NCBI RefSeq assembly: GCF_016629525.1
Contig: NZ_AP024269.1
Location: 1,364,001 to 1,428,000, forward strand
Origin: Kaistia sp. 32K
GTDB lineage: Bacteria; Pseudomonadota; Alphaproteobacteria; Rhizobiales; Kaistiaceae
Reading direction: 5' to 3'
Length of the DNA stretch: 64,000 bases
Part shown: one piece after another, positions 37,597 to 46,232 of the stretch
How the letters are laid out: the number at the start of each line of letters is the position of its first letter
Numbering within the stretch: position 1 is the first letter of the stretch
Made by a program: the position numbers and the translations under genes
The notes under the pieces: generated by a model
Told to the model about the DNA's origin: nothing
What the model saw: the letters and a program-made list of their open reading frames with translations, nothing else
Database searches by the model: none

Positions 37597-37628
37597 AAAA
37601 GCCTCGCCAGCGTCACCGCTGCGAGGCT
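37597..37628 (-). terminator. Rho-independent terminator of the 82-residue protein gene
   Basis: On the minus strand AGCCTCGCAGCG pairs with CGCTGGCGAGGCT (one bulged base, 4-base loop), followed by TTTTCGC. It lies 30 bp beyond the stop codon at 37658. Confidence 0.7.
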
Positions 37629-37657
37629 CGTTGTCGACGGGTCAGATTGTCCGGGAC

Positions 37658-37906
37658 CTACTGGATGGTCCGCTGCAGCGTGAATTCACCGCGGCGGACG
37701 CGGTCCGGCAGCGAGACCGCGAGATCTGCGACGGCGTCCTCGCCATAGGTGTCGATCAGGTCGGAAAGGGCGGCGAACAGCGCGGCGTGGGCCAGGATGT
37801 CGGGCTCGATGCCCTCGGCGATCGCCTCGTCCCAGGCTTCCGTCAGATAGGCGAGCGCCGCGCGCTTCTGTTCCGCAATTTCGATCTCGTCGTGATCGTG
37901 TTCCAT
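37658..37906 (-). CDS. Small acidic protein, unknown function
   Basis: An 82-residue, strongly acidic, helical protein (MEHDHDEIEIAEQKRAALAY, then HAALFAALSDLIDTYGEDAV). No signal peptide or membrane segment. The ATG at 37904-37906 is chosen; the frame extends 8 codons upstream. It has its own terminator, and a possible CtrA half-site pair lies about 100 bp upstream. No family recognised. Confidence 0.65.
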   Translation of the reverse strand: MEHDHDEIEIAEQKRAALAYLTEAWDEAIAEGIEPDILAHAALFAALSDLIDTYGEDAVADLAVSLPDRVRRGEFTLQRTIQ

Positions 37907-38061
37907 AGGGTCGCCTGCTTTCCGCGTCACTTATGGGCAGAAATCGAATCGCCCTTGTTCGCAACGTAGCACGTGCTGATGCCGGCGGGCCGGGATCCTG
38001 AAGAAGGGGTTAACGTGCGGGTAACAATTCGACGATTTTGGTTAACACTGCAAATCGTTTT

Positions 38062-38496
38062 TTAGCGGCCGTAGCGCGTTGTGATGTCGCGGGTCAGGCG
38101 CGTCCCCTCCGTCATGTAGCGATCGACCGCCGCGAGCGCCGCCGGCGTGCAGGTGCGATAGACGGAAGCGAAGCTGGCGAAGCCGTGGTTGAACTGCGAG
38201 ACGAGGCGCGCCTTGCGCTCCGGCGTCGGCGCCTCCGCCGCGAGGAGCTGGTCCATCTGGTCGCGCCAGACCTCCGGCTCCTCCGCGCCGCAGAGCGGCC
38301 GAAGATAGTGCAGCGCGCCAAGGATCTCGGCGAGGCGCTGCAGCTGCGGCTCGTAGGCCGGATCGCCTCCGCCGGCGTTCTGGGCCGAGGCGGGCAGGGG
38401 GGAGCCGGCCAGCGCCAGCCCAAAGCAAGCCGCGGTGAGCCCCGCCTTCATTCCCCGCCGGATCGCTCCGCCGATGCTGTTTGTCACCCGTTTCAT
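38062..38496 (-). CDS. TIGR02301-family exported protein
   Basis: A 144-residue protein with a signal peptide (GLTAACFGLALAGSPLPASAQ) and a compact domain with the conserved core QRLAEILGALHYLRPLCGAEE, MDQLLAAEAP and VSQFNHGFASFASVYRTCT. This is the alphaproteobacterial TIGR02301 family of unknown function, with two cysteines (LC and TC) that could form a disulfide. AAGGAT lies just before the ATG at 38494-38496. Confidence 0.85.
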   Translation of the reverse strand: MKRVTNSIGGAIRRGMKAGLTAACFGLALAGSPLPASAQNAGGGDPAYEPQLQRLAEILGALHYLRPLCGAEEPEVWRDQMDQLLAAEAPTPERKARLVSQFNHGFASFASVYRTCTPAALAAVDRYMTEGTRLTRDITTRYGR

Positions 38497-38561
38497 ATCC
38501 TTCTCGCCGCGCGGGCGGATCATCGTTCGGCTTGCGCCTCGCTGCAAGCGCGCCGCCGTGC

Positions 38562-39005
38562 TCAGCGGGCGGACAGCAGGACGATCCGCTTCAGGTCGGG
38601 CGTCGTTTCCAGCGTGTCGAGCTGGTGCAGCGGGAACCAGGCCGCGTCGGCGGCGTCGGAGGCGGGGTTTGGCGTCCCCTCGGCGGTCGCCGTGAAGACG
38701 ACGATGACATAGTGGCCGCGCACGGTTCCGTCGTCGGCGCGGTCGATGGCGTCCAGAGCCTCGACGAGGCGCGGGGTGCCGAGAATCAGGCCCGTCTCTT
38801 CCGCGAGTTCGCGGGCGGCGGCGGCGTGCAGGGGCTCGCCCCATTCGACGCGGCCGCCGGGCAGCGACCAGGCACCACGCCAGGGAGCCTGGCCCCGCTG
38901 GACGAGCAGCACCTTGCCGTCGCGCCAGACGGCGACGCTGACGCCGAGCACGGGGCGGGGAGGCGACGGGGCCGGCAGATCAGGCGATGCGGGCGAGGGG
39001 GACAT
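38562..39005 (-). CDS. NUDIX hydrolase
   Basis: A 147-residue protein with a complete Nudix box, [20 protein letters not shown] followed by TGL, which matches GX5EX7REUXEEXGU. It hydrolyses a nucleoside diphosphate linked to another group; the substrate is unknown, though the length and the strand [19 protein letters not shown] resemble ADP-ribose pyrophosphatase/MutT types. Its ATG (39003-39005) lies 26 bp inside the upstream gene, so the two are co-translated. Confidence 0.92.
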   Translation of the reverse strand: MSPSPASPDLPAPSPPRPVLGVSVAVWRDGKVLLVQRGQAPWRGAWSLPGGRVEWGEPLHAAAARELAEETGLILGTPRLVEALDAIDRADDGTVRGHYVIVVFTATAEGTPNPASDAADAAWFPLHQLDTLETTPDLKRIVLLSAR

Positions 39006-39369
39006 CGGATTCTTCCTCGGTCCGGGACGCGGCAATAGCATCGCGCGCCTCGGCGATGACGGGGCGCAGTTCCTTGCCGGCGACCGAGGCGATCGGCCAA
39101 AGCAGCTCGAGCTTGCCGGCCCGCACCGCCTCGCGCACGGCATCCTGGGCCGCGGCGGCCTGCCGGTCGAGGCGCGTCGTCAGATCGTCCAGCCGGCGGC
39201 GGGCGCGGTGGTCTGCCGGGCCGGCGAGCACCGGTCGTCGCGACACGGGGCGCCAGGCGAGGACGCCATCGACGAGGTCGAGCCGATGCGGCAAAGTCTC
39301 AAGAAGCAGCGCCAAATCTTCGGCGTGATTCAGATATTTGCTTTCCGGCTGCGCCGGCTCGAACTGCAT
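38980..39369 (-). CDS. Conserved helical protein, unknown function
   Basis: A 129-residue protein, mostly helical, beginning [20 protein letters not shown] and containing [20 protein letters not shown] and [14 protein letters not shown]. No signal peptide. It overlaps the NUDIX gene by 26 bp and is divergent from the SRAP gene. I do not recognise a family. Confidence 0.65.
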   Translation of the reverse strand: MQFEPAQPESKYLNHAEDLALLLETLPHRLDLVDGVLAWRPVSRRPVLAGPADHRARRRLDDLTTRLDRQAAAAQDAVREAVRAGKLELLWPIASVAGKELRPVIAEARDAIAASRTEEESDVPLARIA

Positions 39370-39508
39370 GCGTCGTCTCCCTGGATGCGATGGCGGGTGG
39401 GCCATCGCAGAAGCGCAGCGAAATAGATGATAGGGTGCTGATCGTTAGCGGCGCTTCCTTACGAAGTCTTTACCAAATGGCCGCGACGGCGCGTGCTGGA
39501 GCAATTGG

Positions 39509-40249
39509 ATGTGTGGACGCTACGCCCTGGCGGTGCCGAAGGAGGATGTCGAGGCCGAATTCTCGATGATCCGGATCGAGTGGTTTCCTCCGCGCTACAA
39601 CATCGCGCCGACGCAGCCGATCCTGATCGTGCGCGCCGAACGGGGCGAGCGCCGGCCGGCGCTGGTGCGGTGGGGCCTCATTCCGTCCTGGACGAAGGAC
39701 ATGTCGGCTCTGCCCCTTCTCTTCAATGCGCGCTCGGAATCGGCGGCCGAAAAGCCGGCCTTCCGGGGCCCGTTCCGCCATCGCCGCTGCCTGATCCCAG
39801 CCACCGGCTTCTATGAATGGCGCAAGGGGTCGGACGGCAGGAAGCAGCCCTTCTACCTGCAGCCGGCGCGCGGCGGGGTCATCGCCTTCGCCGGCCTCTG
39901 GGACGAGTGGGCCGACGACAAGGGCAATATCATCGATACGGCGACGATCCTGACGACCGCCGCCAACAGCGAAGTCGCGCCGATCCACGAGCGCATGCCG
40001 GTGGTGGTCGGGCGCGACCAGTACGATCTCTGGCTGGGGCTGGATGAAAGACGGGGCGAGGGCGCCGGGCGGGTTCTGCTGCCGCCGCCGGACGGCACGT
40101 TCGAAGCGATTCCGATCGGCAGCGCCGTCAACAGCTTTCGCAACGACAACCCGTCGATCCAGGTGCGCGCCGTCGTCGAGACGGCCGTCGAGAGGGCGAA
40201 GGTGCCCAAGCTGCCGCCGACCGACGACGACCAGCTGAAGCTGTTCTGA
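39509..40249 (+). CDS. SOS response-associated peptidase (SRAP/YedK/HMCES)
   Basis: A 246-residue SRAP protein that covalently shields abasic sites in single-stranded DNA. The catalytic Cys2 is exposed after Met removal (MCGRYAL). The other active-site residues are Asn73 (FNARSE), Glu103 (GFYEW) and His160 (IHERMP). It has full family length. No GTTC-N7-GTTC LexA box is visible upstream, so SOS control is not supported here. Confidence 0.95.
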   Translation: MCGRYALAVPKEDVEAEFSMIRIEWFPPRYNIAPTQPILIVRAERGERRPALVRWGLIPSWTKDMSALPLLFNARSESAAEKPAFRGPFRHRRCLIPATGFYEWRKGSDGRKQPFYLQPARGGVIAFAGLWDEWADDKGNIIDTATILTTAANSEVAPIHERMPVVVGRDQYDLWLGLDERRGEGAGRVLLPPPDGTFEAIPIGSAVNSFRNDNPSIQVRAVVETAVERAKVPKLPPTDDDQLKLF

Positions 40250-40366
40250 TCCGGCGCATCCCCTCACGGCGACACATTCCCTTTGCGCGTGACGCAAAGG
40301 GCGCCGTCGTCTAGATGTGCCGGCCGCGCCCGACATCCGACTTCCTTTCTCCGGAATTTTCTTCCC

Positions 40367-40984
40367 ATGACCGAATTCCTGCAGCCTGCCGTCGAGGGCT
40401 TCTTCCTCGGCGCGAGCCTGATCGTCGCGATCGGGGCGCAGAATGCCTTCGTCCTCCGGCAGGGACTGGCGCGAAGCCATGTCTTTCCGATCGCCACCTT
40501 CTGCTTCCTGGCCGATGCGATGCTGATCGCGGCCGGTGTCGGCGGATTGGGCGCGCTGGTGCAGGGCGCACCGCGCGTACTCTTCGTGGTGACGCTCGCC
40601 GGCGCCGCTTTTCTCTTCGTCTATGGCGCGATGGCGCTGCGGCGGGCGTTCCATGCCGAGGCGCTTTCCGCCTCGGGCGCGGCCGAAATGCGGCTCGGCC
40701 CGGCGCTGGCGACGGTCGCCGCGCTCACCTTCCTCAATCCGCATGTCTATCTGGATACGGTCGTGCTGCTCGGCTCGCTGTCCGGGCGCCATGCCGGTAC
40801 GGCGCGCCTCGCCTTCGGGGCGGGCGCGATGGTCGCGTCCTGCGTCTGGTTCTATGCGCTCGGCTATGGGGCCCGGCTGCTGGCGCCGGTCTTCGCCAGG
40901 CCGGTCGCCTGGCGGATCCTGGATGTCGCGATCGGCGTCGTGATGTTCTCGATCGCCGCCTCGCTGGTCGTCAGCCGGTCCTAG
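40367..40984 (+). CDS. LysE/ArgO-family amino acid exporter
   Basis: A 205-residue membrane protein with six hydrophobic segments. The N-terminal GFFLGASLIVAIGAQNAFVL and the LTFLNPHVYLDTVVLLG segment are the family signatures of LysE/ArgO exporters of basic amino acids. The ATG at 40367 is chosen; the open frame extends upstream without family similarity. No LysG/ArgP-type regulator is adjacent. Confidence 0.92.
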   Translation: MTEFLQPAVEGFFLGASLIVAIGAQNAFVLRQGLARSHVFPIATFCFLADAMLIAAGVGGLGALVQGAPRVLFVVTLAGAAFLFVYGAMALRRAFHAEALSASGAAEMRLGPALATVAALTFLNPHVYLDTVVLLGSLSGRHAGTARLAFGAGAMVASCVWFYALGYGARLLAPVFARPVAWRILDVAIGVVMFSIAASLVVSRS

Positions 40985-41141
40985 GACCGGCCAACGGCAC
41001 GGCCGCCTCGCGGCGAGCCGGCCATGACAGTCTAGATCGAGGCCCGGGGGCGCCTCGTATGCGGGGCGCAGGCGGAGTCGTCTCCGCCGTCACCCATGAT
41101 GTATTGGATGGCCGGGCAGTCGCTTCGAGCGAACGCGCGGG

Positions 41142-41324
41142 TCAGTCCCGCTCGTTCGGGGGCAGGGCGGCCTGCATCTGGCGCTGCTGCTGCTCGAGCT
41201 TCTTTTTCTGCAGGATCGCCGCGACGAGCTCGGGGTTGCCAAGTTCGCCATATTTGGCCTGCAGATCCTGTTCCTGCTCACGTTGAGCCTTGGAACGGAA
41301 GGTCGGGTGCTTCTCTTGGGTCAT
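41142..41324 (-). CDS. Small conserved charged protein
   Basis: A 60-residue hydrophilic protein: MTQEKHPTFRSKAQREQEQD followed by KYGELGNPELVAAILQKKKLEQQQRQ. It is Gln/Glu/Lys-rich and likely a single coiled helix in its second half. A CtrA-like site lies about 105 bp upstream. Function unknown. Confidence 0.6.
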   Translation of the reverse strand: MTQEKHPTFRSKAQREQEQDLQAKYGELGNPELVAAILQKKKLEQQQRQMQAALPPNERD

Positions 41325-41429
41325 GATAGTCTCGAAATCCTGAGCATTTCCGCCGAAAGCCGTACCGATCTTACGCCTGCTGGCCTCCGGGGATGCGCAT
41401 ATGAAATTCAAGTATGGCGGATTCGTGGT

Positions 41430-41445
41430 TTACCAACCCGTTAAC
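41430..41445. promoter_or_regulatory. Candidate CtrA-type site
   Basis: TTAC-CAACCCG-TTAAC resembles the alphaproteobacterial CtrA motif TTAA-N7-TTAAC with one mismatch. It lies in the divergent region between the 60-residue protein gene and the DUF1499 gene. Weak evidence on its own. Confidence 0.3.
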
Positions 41446-41568
41446 ATGCGGATGTCATTGTCAATTTTCATGTCGGGTTGTTGCAGGCGAGGAACACCTA
41501 GGAATGCGCGTGAGCTGCGGTAGACTTGTCGCGTCCAGCCCGTCACAGCGTGGCTGCGGAGAATTGGC

Positions 41569-42390
41569 ATGACTGCGCGTCCGTTCGAGCGGGAGGCCGG
41601 CACCGCCAATTGGGCGTTGCGTCTCGCCCTCTTGCCCATCCCGCTTCTGATCGTGGCGGCCGTGATGCACCGGCTCGGCCAGATCGAGACGCTGCCGCTT
41701 TTCATCGTGATCGCGATCGCCTGGGGCGTGGCCTTGCTGGCGCTGGTCCTCGGCGTTCTCGCCATGCGCGATATCTGGCGCGACGGGCTGAACGGGTTCG
41801 GTCCGGCGCTGGCCGGGTCGCTGCTGGCGCTCGTCATCCTCGCCATGCCCGCCTTCGTCGTGGCCGAGATGATCCGCCTGCCGCGTCTCTCCGACATCTC
41901 GACGGATCGCGAAGACCCGCCCGGCTTCAGCGCGCCGGGCGCCGTCGCCCGGCCGCCGGCTGACGCCGCCGAAGGCGAAGCGCAGACGAAGGCCTATCCC
42001 GATATCGTCGCCCGCCACTATCCGGTGTCGCCGGAGCGCGTCTATGCCGAGGTGACGAAACTGGTCGGCGGCCGCGGCTGGGAGGTCGTCGCCGCGACGC
42101 CGCCGGACGCCGAGAATGCCGATGCCGGCGTCGAGGCGGTGGCGAAGACCCTGCTGCTCGCGCTGCCCGTCGACGTCTCCATCCGGCTCGTTGCCGATGA
42201 TGACGGCACGCTGGTCGACATGCGCTCGGCCTCGCGCATCGGCGCGCATGATCTCGGCGACAATGCCCGTCGCATCCGCGATTTCTTCGCCGATCTCGAC
42301 ACCGCCCTGCAGGGCGTGACCGAGGCGGAGGAGCCCGCCGAGCCCGACACGGACCTGCCGCCGCTGCCGCTGGCGCCGCCGAGGCGCTGA
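41569..42390 (+). CDS. DUF1499-family membrane protein
   Basis: A 273-residue protein with three membrane helices in the first 100 residues (LALLPIPLLIVAAVMHRL, LPLFIVIAIAWGVALLALVL, LAGSLLALVILAMPAFVVAE), followed by an extracytoplasmic DUF1499 domain (about 110-245) with YPDIVARHYPVSPERVYAEV, GWEVVAATPPD and VDMRSASRIGAHDLGDNARRI, the last being the most conserved block. A Pro/Glu-rich tail closes it. Function unknown. Confidence 0.85.
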   Translation: MTARPFEREAGTANWALRLALLPIPLLIVAAVMHRLGQIETLPLFIVIAIAWGVALLALVLGVLAMRDIWRDGLNGFGPALAGSLLALVILAMPAFVVAEMIRLPRLSDISTDREDPPGFSAPGAVARPPADAAEGEAQTKAYPDIVARHYPVSPERVYAEVTKLVGGRGWEVVAATPPDAENADAGVEAVAKTLLLALPVDVSIRLVADDDGTLVDMRSASRIGAHDLGDNARRIRDFFADLDTALQGVTEAEEPAEPDTDLPPLPLAPPRR

Positions 42391-42399
42391 GCGGCCGCC

Positions 42400-43311
42400 T
42401 CAGGCTGCGGGTTCGAATATGCCGGCGAGCGTCACGCCTTCGGGGGCGAGAAGCCTGTCGCGTTCGACCAGGTCCTCGATATGGGCCAGCACGGAGAGGG
42501 CCGCGGCGCCATGCAGTGCCGACGGCGTATCCCGGTAGATGGCGGCGACGATTTCCGCGATGGTCCGGTCTCCGCGCGAAATGCGCTCGACGATCGCCGC
42601 CTCGCGCATCCGCCGGTGCGCCTTCAGCGCGCGGACAAAGCCGGGCGCATCCTCGACCGGGCCGCCATGGCCGGGCAGGTAGATCGTCTCGGGCCGTTCG
42701 CCCAGCCGGTCGAGCGAGGCCATGTAGTCCGTCATCGCGCCGTCCGGCGGGGCGACGATGGTGGTCGCCCATTTCATCACGTGGTCGCCGGAAAACAGCA
42801 GCGGGCTGCCCTCGAGCGCGAAGGCGAGGTGGTTGGCGGCATGGCCGGGCGTGGCGATCGCCGTCAGCGCCCAGCCGTCGCCCTCGATCCGCTCGCCGTC
42901 GACGAGCCGCCGGTCCGGCATGAAGTCCGTGTCGCTGCTGGCGTCGAGCCTGTGCGCCTCGCCTGTCGTCATCGGGCGCGCCAGGCGGTGCGGACCTTCG
43001 CCGAGCAGGATCGCGCCGGTCCGCGCCTTCAACAGCGCCGCGCCGGGCGAATGATCGCGATGGGTGTGGGTGACGAGGATGTGGCTGATCCGCTCGCCCC
43101 GCGTGGCCTCGAGCAGCGCCTCGATATGGACAGGGTCGTCGGGGCCCGGGTCGAGGACCGCGACGGTGCCGCGGCCGATGATGTAGCTGTTGGTGCCGTG
43201 AAAGGTGAACGGGCCGCCGTTCGGCGCCGTCAGTCGGCGGACGCTGTCGCCGATCGGGACGGCCTGGCCATGGGCGGGATCGAAATCCCGCTCGAATGTG
43301 ATGGAGCTCAT
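42400..43311 (-). CDS. MBL-fold metallo-hydrolase (LACTB2-like)
   Basis: A 303-residue metallo-beta-lactamase-fold enzyme. The zinc motif is THTHRDHSPG (His82, His84, Asp86, His87), with later ligands in PGHAANHLAF and the Asp of FSGDHVM, and PGHGG near residue 215. A C-terminal winged-helix segment follows (HRRMREAAIVERISRGDRTI). This matches LACTB2/glyoxalase II-like hydrolases, some of which are RNases; the substrate is open. Confidence 0.88.
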   Translation of the reverse strand: MSSITFERDFDPAHGQAVPIGDSVRRLTAPNGGPFTFHGTNSYIIGRGTVAVLDPGPDDPVHIEALLEATRGERISHILVTHTHRDHSPGAALLKARTGAILLGEGPHRLARPMTTGEAHRLDASSDTDFMPDRRLVDGERIEGDGWALTAIATPGHAANHLAFALEGSPLLFSGDHVMKWATTIVAPPDGAMTDYMASLDRLGERPETIYLPGHGGPVEDAPGFVRALKAHRRMREAAIVERISRGDRTIAEIVAAIYRDTPSALHGAAALSVLAHIEDLVERDRLLAPEGVTLAGIFEPAA

Positions 43312-43373
43312 GCCCCTGAGCTAGCGGGATCGTCGCGGCGGTTCAAGCCGTGCCCGATCAAAGCCTCGTGGCC

Positions 43374-43406
43374 AAACGAAAACGCCCCGGCGCGGGCCGG
43401 GGCGTT
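43374..43406 (-). terminator. Rho-independent terminator of wrbA
   Basis: A perfect 11-bp stem AACGCCCCGGC/GCCGGGGCGTT with a 4-base loop, followed on the minus strand by TTCGTTT. It lies about 50 bp beyond the wrbA stop codon and before the MBL gene. Confidence 0.75.
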
Positions 43407-43454
43407 TCGGAGCGCGCCGCGTCTGAAGGCGGGGCGCGGCGGCGTCTCCAGCTT

Positions 43455-44075
43455 TTAGGCCGGCTGCAGCACCTTGCCGGCGACCTTGGCGGCGATCGCA
43501 GCGACGTGGGCGCCCTGGTAGCGGGCGGCGTCGAGCTCGATCTCCGAGGGCTGGCGGCTGCCGTCGCCGTCGGTGATCGTCGAGGCGCCGTAGGGCGAGC
43601 CGCCCTTCACCTGCTCGACGCCGGTCTGACCCTGGAACGCGTAGGGCAGGCCGACATAGGCGAGGCCGTGATGCAGGAAGGTCGGGATGAAGCCGAGGAT
43701 GGTCGATTCCTGACCGCCGTGCTGGGTCGCCGACGAGGTGAAGAACGAGCCGACCTTGCCGACCAGCTTGCCCTGGGCCCAAAGGCCGCCGGTCTGGTCC
43801 CAGAAATTGCGCATCTGCGAGGCGACCGTGCCGAAGCGCGTGCCGGCGCCGACGATGATCGCGTCATAATGTTCCAGATCGGCGGGCGTCGCGATCGGGG
43901 CGGCCTGGTCGAGCTTGAAGTAGGAGGCCTTGGCGACCTCTTCCGGCACAAGCTCGGGCACGCGCTTGATGTCGACATGCGCGCCGGTCGAACGGGCGCC
44001 TTCCGCTACGGCTTCCGCCATCTTCTCGATGTGGCCATAGGCCGAATAGTAGAGAACGAGAACCTTGGTCATCAC
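43455..44075 (-). CDS. wrbA: NAD(P)H:quinone oxidoreductase WrbA
   Basis: A 206-residue flavodoxin-fold protein. The FMN phosphate loop is [14 protein letters not shown] near the N terminus, and [37 protein letters not shown] and [19 protein letters not shown] are hallmarks of WrbA. It performs two-electron quinone reduction, giving protection from redox cycling. Stand-alone transcription unit with its own terminator. Either of two consecutive Met codons may be the start. Confidence 0.97.
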   Translation of the reverse strand: MMTKVLVLYYSAYGHIEKMAEAVAEGARSTGAHVDIKRVPELVPEEVAKASYFKLDQAAPIATPADLEHYDAIIVGAGTRFGTVASQMRNFWDQTGGLWAQGKLVGKVGSFFTSSATQHGGQESTILGFIPTFLHHGLAYVGLPYAFQGQTGVEQVKGGSPYGASTITDGDGSRQPSEIELDAARYQGAHVAAIAAKVAGKVLQPA

Positions 44076-44260
44076 AACCCTCCTTCATTTGCACTGCAGC
44101 TTATGTCGGCTGCCTGAGCGTCAATGGATAGCCATGGCCTGGTGAACAGTCTGTCTATGCACCGATAGGAACGCGCGGGCGGGGGCTCCGCTCTTGCGGT
44201 GAAGGTTCGTTGGCCTATGCTCCGTCGCCATCGAAAGTCCGAGCCATCCGAGGAGGGGAA

Positions 44261-45184
44261 ATGCTCACGAAGGATTACGTCGTCTACGACGACCGGTTCC
44301 GCCGTCTTGCCATGGGCAATGTGCATGTCGAGAAGCTGGCCGAGGGCTGCCGCTGGTCGGAAGGCCCCGCCTATTTCCCGGCCGGCAAATATCTGATCTG
44401 GTCGGATATCCCGAACGACCGGCTGATGCGCTACGACGAGACGGACGGCTCGGTCTCCGTCTTCGCCAGCCCTTGCAACAACCAGAACGGCCACACCGTC
44501 GATCTCGAAGGCCGTCTCGTCGCCTGCGAGCATCGCGGCCGCGCCGTGAGCCGCATCGAGCATGACGGCTCGCGCAAGGTGCTTGCCGACAGCTTCGAGG
44601 GCAAGAAGCTGAACTCGCCCAACGACGTCGTCGTCAAGTCGGACGGCTCGATCTGGTTCACCGATCCGAGCTACGGCATCGATGGCGAATATGAGGGCGA
44701 CAAGGCCGAGAGCGAGATCGGCGCCTGCAACGTCTATCGCATCGATCCCGCCACCGGCGCCGTCACCGCCGTCGTCACCGACATGGTGCGCCCGAACGGT
44801 CTCGCCTTCTCGCCCGACGAATCGATCCTCTATGTCGCCGACACCGGCCTCAGCCACCAGGCGGATTGCTCGCCCGACATCCGCGCCTATCCGGTCGCGG
44901 CGGACGGCAAGTCGGTCGGCGCCGGCCGCCATTTCGCGACCTGCGATTTCGGCCTTTTCGACGGCTTCCGCGTCGATATCCACGGCAATATCTGGAGCTC
45001 GGCCGGCGACGGCGTGAACTGCTACGCGGCGGACGGCACGCTGCTCGGCAAGATCAAGATCCCGGAAGTGGTCGCCAACGTCGAATTCGGCGCCCGCAAG
45101 CGCAACCGCCTCTACATCTGCGGCACGACGAGCCTCTACGCGGTGTATCTGAACACCCAGGGCGCGAAGCGGCCGCAGACCTAG
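44261..45184 (+). CDS. SMP-30/gluconolactonase-family lactonase
   Basis: A 307-residue six-bladed beta-propeller. Conserved blocks: GCRWSEGPAYFPAGKYLIWS with the metal-binding Glu, NNQNGHTVDLEGRLVACEH, KLNSPNDVVVKSDGSIWFTD with the Asn ligand, and MVRPNGLAFSPDES. The family hydrolyses sugar lactones, calcium- or zinc-dependently. A strong Shine-Dalgarno AGGAGGGG precedes the ATG at 44261. The sugar substrate is not indicated by context. Confidence 0.92.
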   Translation: MLTKDYVVYDDRFRRLAMGNVHVEKLAEGCRWSEGPAYFPAGKYLIWSDIPNDRLMRYDETDGSVSVFASPCNNQNGHTVDLEGRLVACEHRGRAVSRIEHDGSRKVLADSFEGKKLNSPNDVVVKSDGSIWFTDPSYGIDGEYEGDKAESEIGACNVYRIDPATGAVTAVVTDMVRPNGLAFSPDESILYVADTGLSHQADCSPDIRAYPVAADGKSVGAGRHFATCDFGLFDGFRVDIHGNIWSSAGDGVNCYAADGTLLGKIKIPEVVANVEFGARKRNRLYICGTTSLYAVYLNTQGAKRPQT

Positions 45185-45238
45185 TTCATTTCTGCCGTCG
45201 AATAAGGCGGTGAGGGGGAGGGCCCTTTGATAGGCCTC

Positions 45239-45287
45239 AACCCCTCACCCGGCCCTGGCGGGCCGACCTCTCCCCATGGGAGAGGTG
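45239..45287. repeat. Left inverted repeat of the DUF559 unit
   Basis: AACCCCTCACCC-(14 bp)-GACCTCTCCC-CATGGGAGAGGTG. Its reverse complement matches 45676-45725 outside a variable core of about 14 bp. A further GGTGAGGGG at 45209 faces it across 23 bp, recalling the core of the compact pairs at 14461 and 21882. Confidence 0.8.
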
Positions 45288-45305
45288 ATTGTCTGCGAGC
45301 TTGCC

Positions 45306-45671
45306 ATGTTCTCCATGGGGCCGAAGATGGACAGACAACACTTCATTCGGCATCTACGCAGCGAGATGACCGAGGCCGAGCGGCGGCTTTGGTATCATTT
45401 GCGTGACCGCCGACTGCATGGCTTCAAGTTCCGTCGCCAAGAGCCGATCCAGCGGTTCGTCGTTGACTTCCTGTGTGTGGAGCGCCGTGTCATCGTTGAG
45501 CTCGACGGCGGCCAACACAACCAGGCCGTCGATGCCGAGCGGACGGCAATTCTGGAGGCCGCGGGCTATTTTGTCCTGCGCTTTTGGAATGATGAAGTGC
45601 TGCATCAGACCGATATCGTCCTGATGCGCATCCTGAGCACGCTTCGAGCGCAACCGGACTTTCCGCTCTAG
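45306..45671 (+). CDS. DUF559-family endonuclease-like protein
   Basis: A 121-residue protein of the DUF559 family, which has a Vsr-like PD-(D/E)xK nuclease fold. The N-terminal helix is LRSEMTEAERRLWYHLRDRR; the basic LHGFKFRRQEPIQRFVVDFL leads to the catalytic region with Asp54 and ELDGGQH (Glu65, Asp67, His71), then ERTAILEAAGYFVLRFWNDE. The family normally has about this length. The start could also be ATG at 45315 or 45327. The gene is enclosed by inverted repeats of about 50 bp whose relatives lie elsewhere as gene-less pairs. DNA cleavage is predicted; the biological role is unknown. Confidence 0.85.
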   Translation: MFSMGPKMDRQHFIRHLRSEMTEAERRLWYHLRDRRLHGFKFRRQEPIQRFVVDFLCVERRVIVELDGGQHNQAVDAERTAILEAAGYFVLRFWNDEVLHQTDIVLMRILSTLRAQPDFPL

Positions 45672-45675
45672 CCTT

Positions 45676-45725
45676 CACCTCTCCCATGGGGAGAGGTCGA
45701 CGGCGGAGCCGGCGGGTGAGGGGTT
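45676..45725. repeat. Right inverted repeat of the DUF559 unit
   Basis: CACCTCTCCCATG-GGGAGAGGTC-(15 bp)-GGGTGAGGGGTT, beginning 4 bp after the DUF559 stop codon. Inverted relative to 45239-45287. Confidence 0.8.
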
Positions 45726-45778
45726 CAGTCACCCCCGACCTGTCTCATGCCTCAGAGAGCCTGCTCGCCGGCCAACCC

Positions 45779-46204
45779 TCAGTGCGTCTCGTGCAGACAC
45801 GAGGCATGGTCGCCCAGGACCTCGATGACGCGGCATTCGGCGACGCGGCCGTGGGCGCCTTCGTCGACCATGCGCTGGACTTCCGAGCGCAGCGCCGTCA
45901 GGCGCGCGATCTTCTCGTCGATCTCCTTCAGATGGCTGCGCGCGATGACATCGACCTCGGCGCAGGAGCGGTCCGGCTGGTCGGACAAGGTCAGCAACTG
46001 GCGGATCGCCTCGACTTCGAAGCCGAGCTCGCGGGCATGGCGGATGAAGCGGAGGCGCTGGACGGCGGCCGCGTCATAGCTGCGGCGGTTGCTGTCGGTG
46101 CGCGCTGGCGAGGGCAGCAGCCCGACTTCCTCGTAGTAGCGGATGGTGGGAACCTTGATGCCGGTCTCGCGGGAAACCGTGCCGATCGGAACCGTGCGGC
46201 TCAT
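45779..46204 (-). CDS. MerR-family metal-responsive regulator
   Basis: A 141-residue regulator. The winged HTH is IGTVSRETGIKVPTIRYYEE followed by VGLLPSPART and NRRSYD. A dimerisation helix follows. Candidate metal ligands are Cys81, Cys124, Cys136 and nearby His133/His138/His141, in the layout of the ZntR/CadR/PbrR branch. It is divergent from the Zn/Cd ATPase gene, and its operator lies between them; it should activate the ATPase on binding Zn, Cd or Pb. Which metal is not settled by the sequence. Confidence 0.92.
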   Translation of the reverse strand: MSRTVPIGTVSRETGIKVPTIRYYEEVGLLPSPARTDSNRRSYDAAAVQRLRFIRHARELGFEVEAIRQLLTLSDQPDRSCAEVDVIARSHLKEIDEKIARLTALRSEVQRMVDEGAHGRVAECRVIEVLGDHASCLHETH

Positions 46205-46232
46205 CGAGCTCAGCCTTTCGGAAAATAACCTC

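Noticed and set aside
39406..39508. A LexA box for the SOS-associated peptidase gene
   Set aside because: No GTTC-N7-GTTC or its inverse is present; only TTAC-N7-TTAC at 39459, too weak to call.
40985..41141. A terminator after the LysE-type gene
   Set aside because: GC-rich partial inverted repeats are present but none forms a clean stem with a T-run.
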